Assembly (NCBI RefSeq): GCF_027247405.1
Contig: NZ_CP097463.1
Coordinates: 3,720,001-3,784,000 of the forward strand
Reading direction: 5' to 3'
Origin: Jatrophihabitans cynanchi
GTDB taxonomy: Bacteria > Actinomycetota > Actinomycetes > Mycobacteriales > Jatrophihabitantaceae
DNA: 64,000 nt
Part shown: piece by piece, positions 35,868 to 43,749 of the stretch
Layout: every line of letters begins with the position of its first letter
Position numbering within the stretch: the stretch's first letter is position 1
The notes under the pieces: model-generated
Seen by the model: the letters and a program-made list of their open reading frames with translations, nothing else
What the model was told of the DNA's origin: nothing
The model's database searches: none
Made by a program: the position numbers and the translations under genes

Positions 35868-36965
35868 GTGAGTCCGAGCCGAAGACGGACCGGACCGCGA
35901 AGGCCCAGGGTGCGCACGCTCGAGCAGATCCTCGCCCTGTACGAGGACGCCGAGCGGTGCGCGAGCGCAGCCGGGTTGCGTTACGTCAGCACCGACGAGC
36001 CCGGGATCACCCGGATCCGGTGCGGGCGCGGCTTTCGCTACCGCCGCCCGGACGGCAGTGCGCTGAACGTTGCCGAGCGCCGTGCGATCGAGCAGCTGGC
36101 CATCCCGCCGGCATGGCGCCAGGTGTGGATCTGTACCGCCACCGACGGTCACCTGCGCGCGGTGGGGGAGGACGAGCGCGGTCGTCGCCAGTACCTGTAT
36201 CACGACGACTGGCGCAGCTTCCGGGACGAGTTGAACTTCTACCGGCTGATCGACTTCGGTCGCCGGCTCGGCCCGGTGCGTGCCGCCGTAGCCGCCCAGC
36301 TGCGCCGGCGCACCCTGGACCGGGACCAGGTTCTGGCGGCCATGCTGCGGATCATCGACCTGGGCGGCCTGCGCGTCGGCACCCAGGAGTACGCGGACGA
36401 GAACGACAGCTACGGACTCAGCACGCTGCTCAACCGGCACGCGAAGGTGACCGGCGGGCGCGTCGAGTTCTGCTTTCCGGCCAAGTCGGGACGCGACGCC
36501 ACCGTCACGATCCGGGACGCTGCAGTCGCCCGCGTGGTGCGGCAGCTAGCCGGCAGGAGCTCGCGCCCGCTGTTCACCGTGACCGGTACCGCGATCACGG
36601 CAGACGAGGTGAACGAGCGGCTCGCCGAACTCGCTGCCGCACGGCTCACTGCCAAGGACTTTCGCACCTGGCACGGCACCCGGATCGCGTTTTCCCTGCT
36701 GCGTAAGGAAGATGGTCCGCCCGACCGGGAACGAGCGATCCTGGCTGCGCTCGACGCCGCATCCGCGTTCCTCGGCAACACCAGGGCGGTGGCCCGGGCG
36801 CACTACGTCCACCCGCACGTGCTGCGCGCCTACGCCGAGGGTGAGCTGGCCGCCTTGATCGCAGCGCGGCGGCCGATCCGAACCGCGCAGCTCGACGCGG
36901 ACGAGCGCGCGCTCGTGCCGCTGCTGCAGACCCTGCTGACGAAGCTCAGGGGGCCGGCGGGCTGA
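35868..36965 (+). CDS. DNA topoisomerase IB
   Basis: 365 aa from GTG 35868; GTG 35910 (VRTLEQILALYEDAE) is an equally possible start. This is a poxvirus-type eukaryotic-like topoisomerase that relaxes supercoils through a 3'-phosphotyrosine. It shows GITRIRCGRGFRYRRPDG, IPPAWRQVWICTATDGHLRA, the GLRVGTQEYADENDSYGL core with an active-site Arg, FTVTGTAI, DFRTWHGT with catalytic Arg/His, and the TRAVARAHYVHPHVL nucleophile Tyr. The 3' end overlaps the convergent gene by 20 bp. Confidence 0.93.
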   Translation: MSPSRRRTGPRRPRVRTLEQILALYEDAERCASAAGLRYVSTDEPGITRIRCGRGFRYRRPDGSALNVAERRAIEQLAIPPAWRQVWICTATDGHLRAVGEDERGRRQYLYHDDWRSFRDELNFYRLIDFGRRLGPVRAAVAAQLRRRTLDRDQVLAAMLRIIDLGGLRVGTQEYADENDSYGLSTLLNRHAKVTGGRVEFCFPAKSGRDATVTIRDAAVARVVRQLAGRSSRPLFTVTGTAITADEVNERLAELAAARLTAKDFRTWHGTRIAFSLLRKEDGPPDRERAILAALDAASAFLGNTRAVARAHYVHPHVLRAYAEGELAALIAARRPIRTAQLDADERALVPLLQTLLTKLRGPAG

Positions 36966-37308
36966 TCTGCACGCCGTGGGCGCGCGCGATCAGCGTTGCC
37001 TCGCTGCTGCCGAACCCGGCATCGCCGGCGCGGCCGGCCAGCGTGCTGCTCACGACCGAGAACAGGTCGGCCCAGGTCTGCCATTCGCACTCGTGGCGCA
37101 GCATCGACGTCGCGTCGCCCTCGCCCCCGGCGACATGGTCGAGCAGGTAGCGACGGCTCTGGTCCAGGCGCGACCACAGTACGCGACCGTACTCACGGCA
37201 GCGCTGCAACTCGGCCTCACTGCGCCGCAACTGCTCGCGTAGTTGGCCCTCGTCCGCATGCGTCCAGTCCGTTCGGCCGTCCAGCGCGGCATCGAGCAGC
37301 TCCGGCAT
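36946..37308 (-). CDS. Conserved hypothetical stress-type protein
   Basis: 120 aa from ATG 37308 (MPELLDAALDGRTDW), with TTGGAG upstream. A central coiled-coil-like helix (LREQLRRSEAELQRCREYGR) and a second helical part (LDQSRRYLLDHVA). I do not recognise a named family. A near-consensus GTTT-N16-GGGTA promoter precedes it, so it is probably made under general stress. Confidence 0.75.
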   Translation of the reverse strand: MPELLDAALDGRTDWTHADEGQLREQLRRSEAELQRCREYGRVLWSRLDQSRRYLLDHVAGGEGDATSMLRHECEWQTWADLFSVVSSTLAGRAGDAGFGSSEATLIARAHGVQISPPAP

Positions 37309-37367
37309 CCGAAACTCCAACGAAAGGCCTCCCCTTCGGTCCTCGTGGGTCCCCGTGTCGGGACGGC

Positions 37368-37392
37368 TACCCAGCACAGGCTGGGAGTAAAC
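37368..37392 (-). promoter_or_regulatory. SigB/SigF-type promoter, best match in the window
   Basis: Minus strand: GTTT (37392-37389), 16-bp spacer, GGGTA (37372-37368), 60 nt before the ATG at 37308. Confidence 0.7.
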
Positions 37393-37593
37393 AATGCGCC
37401 GGAACGATCGCGTTCGCTGTGAACCCGTGCGGTATATGCCTGCCGGGCTTTCGCGATCCCGGCGCGCATGGTTAGCTATCGGTGGTTGGACAGACAGCCG
37501 CCCGCAGTTCGCTCGGGAGTAGTGCGTCGGTCCGGCCGGGCTATCGTGTGGCCGGCTTACCCGCTCCCGTGATGCATGAGGGAGCCGTTCGCC

Positions 37594-38484
37594 ATGACAG
37601 ACCGTGCCACTACCAGTTCCGCCCGTTCCGGGCGGCTGGACCCCGAACTCCGCCAGCTCGTACGGGAACTGCTCCTGCAGTTGCAGGACCTGCCCCAGGA
37701 CGACCCGCGCCGCGTGGCCGTGCGTGATCGCCTGGTCGAGCTCAACATCCCGCTGGTGCGTTACCTCGCCCGGCGCTTCCCGGCGTCCAAGGAGCCGCTG
37801 GACGACCTTGTCCAGGTCGGCATGATCGGCCTGCTCAAGGCGATCGACCGGTTCGATCCGGAGCGTGGCCTGGAGTTCTCCACCTACGCCGTCCCCACCA
37901 TCCTCGGTGAAATTAAGCGTTACTTCCGCGACTCGACCTGGGCGATCCACGTTCCCCGCGGTACCCGCGATCTGCACAGCGCAATCGTCTCCGCCCGGGC
38001 CGAACTGACGCAGGAGTTGGGCCGCTCGCTCACCCTGGCCGACCTCGCCGAGCGGGTGCACGCCACCGAGCAGGAGGTGTTGGAGGCGCTTGACGCCGGC
38101 CAGACCTACACCAGCAGTTCGCTCGATGCGATGTCCGATGTCATCGGTGAGGGACGCGACGCGGCGTTCGGCTTCGAGGACGGCCGGCTGCGGCAGGTCG
38201 AGTGGCGGGCGGACCTGCGCCCGGCAATCGCCAACCTGCCCGAGGCCCAGCGCGAGGTCCTGATGCTTCGCTTCGTCTACGACCAGTCGCAGACCCAGAT
38301 CGCCAAGGCGATGGGCGTTTCCCAGATGCAGGTGTCCCGGCTGCTGTCGCGCTCGATGCGGCACCTGCGCAGTGAACTCGGCACGCCGGCCGCGGCACCG
38401 GTCGACGCAGCGCGCGCACCGGTCGACGCACCGCGCGCACCGGTCGCCCGGCGCGGGAGGAGCCGGGCGCTGACGCACGCCTGA
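37594..38484 (+). CDS. SigB/SigF/SigG-family RNA polymerase sigma factor
   Basis: 296 aa from ATG 37594 (MTDRATTSSARSG), chosen for the GAGGGAG ribosome site at 37578-37584; ATG 37576 would bury that site. Region 2 is VRYLARRFPASKEPLDDLVQ and GLEFSTYAVPTILGEIKRYF; region 3 is ELGRSLTLADLAERVHATEQ; region 4 HTH is YDQSQTQIAKAMGVSQMQVSRLL. These are the group-3 stress sigma factors that recognise GTTT-N15-GGGTA. The C-terminal APVDAARAPVDAPRAPVA tail is an unusual repeat. No anti-sigma (RsbW) gene is adjacent. Confidence 0.94.
   Translation: MTDRATTSSARSGRLDPELRQLVRELLLQLQDLPQDDPRRVAVRDRLVELNIPLVRYLARRFPASKEPLDDLVQVGMIGLLKAIDRFDPERGLEFSTYAVPTILGEIKRYFRDSTWAIHVPRGTRDLHSAIVSARAELTQELGRSLTLADLAERVHATEQEVLEALDAGQTYTSSSLDAMSDVIGEGRDAAFGFEDGRLRQVEWRADLRPAIANLPEAQREVLMLRFVYDQSQTQIAKAMGVSQMQVSRLLSRSMRHLRSELGTPAAAPVDAARAPVDAPRAPVARRGRSRALTHA
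38395..38450 (+). repeat. 21-bp repeats in the sigma-factor tail
   Basis: GCACCGGTCGACGCASCGCGC occurs twice in tandem with a third partial copy, encoding APVDAAR/APVDAPR/APVAR. It extends the protein beyond region 4 and is probably variable in length. Confidence 0.8.
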
Positions 38485-38576
38485 ACGGCGCCTGCGAGGT
38501 CGCTGCGCTCCGTCGCAGGACTGGCTAAGCTCTGCCTGTAGTCGGTCGGCTGAACCACAGTGCGACGGGCTCACGA

Positions 38577-41060
38577 GTGGGTCCGGAGTCGACTTACGTG
38601 AGCAGTGGCGCTGGCAGCGGCGGAAAGGGTGCCCGGGCGGTGCGGGTCGAGGAGCTCTTCGAGGGGTCGGGCACGCGCGAGGTACTTCGCGCCGTCGACT
38701 GGTCGCGGACGAGCCTCGGCCCGGTGAGCGACTGGCCCGAGGAACTCGTGCAGGCGATCGGGCTGATGCTCCCGTCGCGCATGCCGATGGCGATCTGGTG
38801 GGGGCCCGATCTCGTCCAGATCTACAACGACGCGTTCGCCCGAGTCGTCGGCGACAAGCATCCGGGTGGCCTGGTGCAGCCCGCCGCCGAGTGCTGGGCA
38901 GAGGTGTGGGACGACCTGTCGCCGCTCGTCGACAGCGTGATCGACGGCGGTGAGTCGACGTTCGCCGAGAACATGCTGCTGCTGCTGGACCGGCACGGCT
39001 ACCTCGAGGAGACGTACTGGACGTTCTCGTACAGCCCGATCAGTCAGGACGGCCGGACCCAGGGCATGCTGATCGTGGCCACGGATTCGACCCGCCAGCT
39101 GGTCGGTGACCGCCGGTTGGAGACCGTGCGCCAGATCGGCGCGGTCTCTGCAGCGACGAGCGGTGACGTCGAGGGCACCTGCCGGGCGGCCATCGACGTG
39201 CTCGCCGGCAACCGGCAGGCAGTGCCGTTCGCGGCGACCTACCTGCTCGAGCCGGAGAGCGACCGGGTGCGCATGATCGCGTCCTACGGCATCGGCGAGG
39301 GGACCGAACTGACGCCGGGACAGACCTTCCCGCTGGCCGCGAGCCCGGCCATCGCCACCGCGGTGTCCTCGGGAGCGCGCAGCCTGGTCACCGGACTGCG
39401 CGACTCGAGCCCGCCGGGGGCGCTCGCGACCAGCCCGTTGGGGGAGGCGATCCCGGACGCGGCCGTCGTAATCCCGATCAACATCGGCGGCCGGAGCCAC
39501 GTTGCCGCCGTCGCCGTACTCGGGGTGAACCCGTACCGCGCAGTCGATGACATCTACCTGACGTTCTTCCAACTCGCCGGCCGGCAGTTGCGCGTGGCGC
39601 TGACCGATGCCGCGACGGTCGACCTGGAACGGCGCCGCGCGATCGAGCTCGAGGAGATCGACGAGGACAAGACCCGCTTCTACCAGAACGTCAGCCACGA
39701 GTTCCGCACGCCGCTCACCCTGATCCTCGGCCCGGTTCGTGCCGCGCTCGAGGACCCCGCGCTGGTCCTGCCCGAGCGGCACCGGCAGGGGCTGGAGTCG
39801 GTGGCGCGCGCCGGCATGCGGCTGCGCAAGCTGGTGGAGAGCCTGCTGGAGTTCGCCCGGGTCGAGGCCAGCGAGGCCAAACTGGAGCCCGAGCCCACCG
39901 ACCTCGCCGAGCTGACCGCCGACCTGGCCAGCATGTTCCGCTCGGTGATCGAGCACGCCGGGCTGAGTTTCGAGGTCGACGTCCGGTCGTTCCACGACGT
40001 GGTCGAGGTCGACCGTGAGATGTGGGCGAAGATCGTGCTCAACCTGCTCTCCAACGCGGTCAAGTTCACCCAGCGCGGCTGCATCCGGGTGCAGCTGCGC
40101 GCGGAGGGCGACACGATCCGGCTCTCCGTCCAGGACACCGGTATCGGCATCCCGGCCGGCCAGCTGAACAAGGTGTTCGATCGGTTCACCCAGGTCTCCA
40201 GCCGGTCCGGGCGCAGCGCCGAAGGCTCAGGCATCGGGCTGGCCCTGGTGGCGTCGCTGGCCACGGCTCACGGCGGGACCGCCGGGGTCGAGAGCGTGGT
40301 CGGGGTGGGGTCGACGTTCAGTGTCGTGATTCCGCTGGTGCGCTCGGCCGATCCCGGCCTTGCCCGGGCCGCACGGGCAGGGACCGACCCCGCACTCGAG
40401 GCATACAGCGTCGAGGCGTCCGGCTGGCTGCGCGCCTCGACCTCCGCCGAGGCAGTCGACGCAGCGGGGGAGCGGCATCTGCTGCTGGTCGAGGACAACG
40501 CCGACATGCGCAGCTACCTCGAGGCGGTGCTCGCCGCGGACGGCTGGACGGTGCAGTCGGTGGGTGACGTCGACGCCGCACTCGCGGCGGACCCGGTACC
40601 GGACATCGTGGTCAGCGACGTGATGCTGCCCGGTCGCAGCGGGCTGGACCTGTTACGCATGCTGCGTGCCGACACCAGGCTGCGCCGGATCCCGGTCATC
40701 TTGCTGTCGGCCCGCTCCGGGCCCGATGCGGCGACCGAGGGCCTCGAGCTCGGTGCGGACGACTACGTGGTCAAGCCGTTCGACCCGGGGGAGCTGCTCG
40801 CCCGGCTGCGGGTGCATCACGAACTGGCCAAGCTGCGCGATTACGAGGTGAGCCGGGCGGAGGGCAAGGCAGCCAACCTGGGCCGGGCGCTGGCCAGCAA
40901 TCGGCGGATCGGGATCGCGATCGGGGTGTTGATCACCCGCGAGCTGGTCACGGCCGAGGAGGCGTTCGACCGGCTGCGTGAGACGAGCCAGCGGCTGAAC
41001 CGCAAGCTGTACGACGTTGCCGACGAGGTCGTCCTGACCGGCATGTTGCCGACCGAGTGA
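38577..41060 (+). CDS. Hybrid sensor histidine kinase with REC and ANTAR domains
   Basis: 827 aa; GTG 38577, or GTG 38598 (VSSGAGSG) with GGAG upstream. Domain order: PAS-like sensor (about 30-172, LGPVSDWPEELVQAI... WWGPDLVQIYNDAFARVVG), GAF (about 185-345), HisKA with phospho-His374 (NVSHEFRTPLTLILG), HATPase (Asn-box LNLLSNAVKF, DTGIGIP, GSGIGLAL), receiver with Asp681 (VSDVMLPGRSG) and Lys733, then ANTAR (about 766-822, SNRRIGIAIGVLITRE). ANTAR domains bind two-hairpin RNA and prevent transcription termination. Here sensing, kinase, receiver and RNA-binding output are on one chain. No membrane segment: it is cytoplasmic. Confidence 0.92.
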   Translation: MGPESTYVSSGAGSGGKGARAVRVEELFEGSGTREVLRAVDWSRTSLGPVSDWPEELVQAIGLMLPSRMPMAIWWGPDLVQIYNDAFARVVGDKHPGGLVQPAAECWAEVWDDLSPLVDSVIDGGESTFAENMLLLLDRHGYLEETYWTFSYSPISQDGRTQGMLIVATDSTRQLVGDRRLETVRQIGAVSAATSGDVEGTCRAAIDVLAGNRQAVPFAATYLLEPESDRVRMIASYGIGEGTELTPGQTFPLAASPAIATAVSSGARSLVTGLRDSSPPGALATSPLGEAIPDAAVVIPINIGGRSHVAAVAVLGVNPYRAVDDIYLTFFQLAGRQLRVALTDAATVDLERRRAIELEEIDEDKTRFYQNVSHEFRTPLTLILGPVRAALEDPALVLPERHRQGLESVARAGMRLRKLVESLLEFARVEASEAKLEPEPTDLAELTADLASMFRSVIEHAGLSFEVDVRSFHDVVEVDREMWAKIVLNLLSNAVKFTQRGCIRVQLRAEGDTIRLSVQDTGIGIPAGQLNKVFDRFTQVSSRSGRSAEGSGIGLALVASLATAHGGTAGVESVVGVGSTFSVVIPLVRSADPGLARAARAGTDPALEAYSVEASGWLRASTSAEAVDAAGERHLLLVEDNADMRSYLEAVLAADGWTVQSVGDVDAALAADPVPDIVVSDVMLPGRSGLDLLRMLRADTRLRRIPVILLSARSGPDAATEGLELGADDYVVKPFDPGELLARLRVHHELAKLRDYEVSRAEGKAANLGRALASNRRIGIAIGVLITRELVTAEEAFDRLRETSQRLNRKLYDVADEVVLTGMLPTE

Positions 41061-41099
41061 GCTCGGTCGGATAATTTGTTCGAACGGACGGTGTTGGTG

Positions 41100-41124
41100 G
41101 TTTGACCCCGCCGACCGGCGGGTA
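41100..41124 (+). promoter_or_regulatory. SigB/SigF-type promoter of the STAS gene
   Basis: GTTT (41100-41103), 16-bp spacer, GGGTA (41120-41124), 74 nt before the STAS start. Confidence 0.65.
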
Positions 41125-41198
41125 GGTAGCGGTCAGCGTGCGCGCGCTGAACCGACAGCGACGCTCGCGGCAGCTGGTACGGCGGGGAGCGATGCCCG

Positions 41199-41642
41199 AT
41201 GTCCAATGCGTTGATCGATCCGACGGCGCGGGCGGGCGGCGACAGCGCCGGCCGCTTCGACGTGGTCACCACCACGTACGACCGGTTCCGGGCCGCGCTT
41301 CGCGTGCGAGGTGGGCTGGACGCGACCAGCGCACCGGTTCTGGCCGAGGTCATTGCCGGGCACCTGCGAGCGGGCCGGCGATTCGTGCGGGTGGACGTGC
41401 TCGGCGCCCGCGTCTGCGATCCGGGTGCCGCGATGATGCTGCTCGAGGCGCATCGCACCCTGCTGGCCGCGCGCGGCACCTTGATCCTTACCGGGGTCAC
41501 CCGGGCGCTTCACCGCGCGCTCGAACTGGCGGGCCTGGCCCAGGACCTGTTCATCGTCCCCGCCTGTGCGCACGAGCAGGTCAACAGCCAGCACCGCGAC
41601 GAGGTCGGTTCGCCCAGCTTCGGCGGCACCCCGTCGGCATAG
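41199..41642 (+). CDS. STAS-domain protein (anti-anti-sigma-like), unphosphorylatable variant
   Basis: 147 aa. STAS fold: FRAALRVRGGLDATSAPVLA and RRFVRVDVLGARVCDPGAAMMLLEAHRTL. In classical anti-sigma antagonists the central motif is DSSG with a phosphorylated Ser; here it reads CDPGA, so the usual phosphorylation switch is missing. It may act constitutively or bind a different partner. Its promoter is of SigB type, which would give feedback if it regulates the sigma factor upstream. Confidence 0.8.
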   Translation: MSNALIDPTARAGGDSAGRFDVVTTTYDRFRAALRVRGGLDATSAPVLAEVIAGHLRAGRRFVRVDVLGARVCDPGAAMMLLEAHRTLLAARGTLILTGVTRALHRALELAGLAQDLFIVPACAHEQVNSQHRDEVGSPSFGGTPSA

Positions 41643-41671
41643 CGGCGAGGAGCCGCGCGGTCGGCATATCC

Positions 41672-41697
41672 GTTTGTGCGCTCGGGCGAAGCGGGTA
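41672..41697 (+). promoter_or_regulatory. SigB/SigF-type promoter of the sugar transporter
   Basis: GTTT (41672-41675), 17-bp spacer, GGGTA (41693-41697), 52 nt before the transporter ATG. Confidence 0.6.
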
Positions 41698-41749
41698 GGC
41701 GTCCGGACGGGGGGCCGCGTGGGTCCGGCCCCGGGGAGACGAGGCGGCG

Positions 41750-43195
41750 ATGTCAACAGCCACGGAGAGTCACAACGTCCTGGAACTGCTCGACCGGCGG
41801 CAACCGTCGAGCTTCTACTGGTCGCTGACCCTGCTCGCCACGCTCGGCGGGTTCCTGTTCGGCTACGACACGGCGAACATCGGCGCGGCCCTGAACCTGC
41901 TGCCGTACAAGCTCGGCGACTTCGCCACCGGCTACCTGGTGGCGGGTGCGTCTCTCGGCGCGGCTGCCGGTGCGATCTGCGCCGGGCCGATCGCCGACCG
42001 GTTCGGGCGCAAGTCGCTGCTGATCGTCGACGCCTTCATCTACGCCGTCGGCGCGCTGCTGTCTGCGTTCACGCCGGACGTCGGCGTGTTGCTGTTCGCC
42101 CGGACGCTGATCGGGGTGGCGATCGGTGCCGACTCGGCGATCGCGACCGCGTACATCGCCGAGTACGCACCGCGCGAGCGGCGCGGGGCGCTCAGCATGC
42201 TGCAGCAGTGGATGATCACCGTCGGAATCCTGATCTCGTACCTGGTGGCGCTGATCGTGCTGAAGGTGATGCCGGGCCATGCGCTGGGCCTGGACTGGCG
42301 GCTGATCTTCGGGCTCGGCGCGGTGCCGGCGGTGATCGGGCTGATCCTGCGGTTCGAGATGCCCGAGTCGCCGCGCTGGCTGATGCGCAAGGGCAGGTAC
42401 GAAGCGACGCAGGCCGCCTTCGGCAAGCTAGGCCTGGACGTGTCGCTGACCGACATCGAGGACACCGCCCGCGCGCTCGAGCGCACCGCGACGCAGCAGG
42501 AACACCGCCGGCACGCGGCCTGGACGCCTGGGGTACGGCGCGCGCTCATGGTCGTGTGCGGGTTCTTCATCTTCCAGCAGATCACCGGCATCAACGTGCC
42601 GCTGTACTACGGCCCGCACCTGCTCGGAAAGTACTTCCAGAGTGGCAACTCGGTGGTGGCGACGACGACCGCCGGCATCGAGGTCACCGCGATCATGACG
42701 GCGGTGAACGTGGCGGCCACCTACTTCGCGTTCCGGTGGATCGACCGGATCGGCCGGCGCCGGCTGGCGATGGGCGGCTTCCTCGGCATGGCGGTCGCTG
42801 CCGTGATCGCGGCTGTCGGTATCGGTCTGATGAGCGGGACGCCGCGGCTCGTGGTCGCGATGATCGGGCTGGATGCGTTCATCGCGGCGTTCGCGATCGG
42901 TGTCGGCGGCACCGGCTGGCTGATCCAGGGCGAGATGTTCCCGACCGCGGTGCGCGGACAGGCCGCCGCCGTCGGAGCGATGGTGGACTGGCTGGCGAAC
43001 TACGCGCTGATCGAGGCGTTCCCGGCGTGGCAGCGCTCGATCGGGCTGGGCTGGGTGCTGATCTGCTTCTCCGCGCTGAGCATCCTCGCGATCGCGTTCG
43101 TGTTCCGCTACCTTCCCGAGACGAGGGGGTTGTCCGTCGAGGAGATAACCGCCGTGTTCGACGAACAGGCCGCAGGGAGCAGACGTGGCAGCTGA
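41750..43195 (+). CDS. Sugar-porter-family MFS transporter
   Basis: 481 aa, 12 transmembrane helices. Signatures: GGFLFGYDTANIG (helix 1), ADRFGRKSLL, ERRGALSMLQQWMITVG, PESPRWLM between helices 6 and loop, QQITGINVPLYYGP (helix 7, sugar binding) and YLPETRGLSVEEI at the end. It probably imports a hexose or similar sugar with protons. It lies next to GH15 and sugar-oxidation genes, consistent with carbohydrate use under stress. It overlaps the next gene by 11 bp. Confidence 0.93.
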   Translation: MSTATESHNVLELLDRRQPSSFYWSLTLLATLGGFLFGYDTANIGAALNLLPYKLGDFATGYLVAGASLGAAAGAICAGPIADRFGRKSLLIVDAFIYAVGALLSAFTPDVGVLLFARTLIGVAIGADSAIATAYIAEYAPRERRGALSMLQQWMITVGILISYLVALIVLKVMPGHALGLDWRLIFGLGAVPAVIGLILRFEMPESPRWLMRKGRYEATQAAFGKLGLDVSLTDIEDTARALERTATQQEHRRHAAWTPGVRRALMVVCGFFIFQQITGINVPLYYGPHLLGKYFQSGNSVVATTTAGIEVTAIMTAVNVAATYFAFRWIDRIGRRRLAMGGFLGMAVAAVIAAVGIGLMSGTPRLVVAMIGLDAFIAAFAIGVGGTGWLIQGEMFPTAVRGQAAAVGAMVDWLANYALIEAFPAWQRSIGLGWVLICFSALSILAIAFVFRYLPETRGLSVEEITAVFDEQAAGSRRGS

Positions 43196-43724
43196 GGTTC
43201 CGCGAGACGCCGCCGGCCACCGCTCGGCGGCGCGGGCTCGCGCGGGATACGTGCGCGAGGAATCGGCGGCGGCCAGGCTGGACCGCAACTACGGCGAACT
43301 GCTGCAGGAGTTACGCGTCGCACAGACCGGCGTGCAGATCCTGTTCGCCTTCTTGCTGAGCATCGCCTTCCAGCAGCGGTTCGCCCGGATCGAGGACTAC
43401 CAGCGCTACCTCTACCTCGCCACTCTCGCCTGCGCTGCCTGTGCAGCGATCCTGCTGATCGCCCCGGTGGCGGTGCACCGGGTGATGTTCGGTCAGCACC
43501 TGAAGGACGAGGTGGTCGCGCTCACCGCGAGGTCGGCCGCGATCGGACTCGGCTTCCTCGGGCTGGCCATGATGTGCGCCGTCTTTCTCATCACCGATGT
43601 CGTGTCCGGAACGGCGATGGCGCTGGCGCTGACCGTGCCGTTGAGCATCGTGATCCTGATCGCCTGGTACCTGATGCCGTCGCTGCGGATGCGTGCCGCA
43701 GCCGATGACGAAGAGCACAGCTGA
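43185..43724 (+). CDS. DUF6328 membrane protein
   Basis: 179 aa. An N-terminal charged region is followed by four helices: ELLQELRVAQTGVQILFAF start, LYLATLACAACAAILLIAPV, AIGLGFLGLAMMCAVFLI and ALALTVPLSIVILIAWY. The EELRVxxTGVQILFAFLL pattern is that of DUF6328. The function is unknown. It is translationally coupled to the transporter. Confidence 0.85.
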   Translation: MAAEVPRDAAGHRSAARARAGYVREESAAARLDRNYGELLQELRVAQTGVQILFAFLLSIAFQQRFARIEDYQRYLYLATLACAACAAILLIAPVAVHRVMFGQHLKDEVVALTARSAAIGLGFLGLAMMCAVFLITDVVSGTAMALALTVPLSIVILIAWYLMPSLRMRAAADDEEHS

Positions 43725-43749
43725 ACGTTGCCACGGCGCGCGTTGCGAC

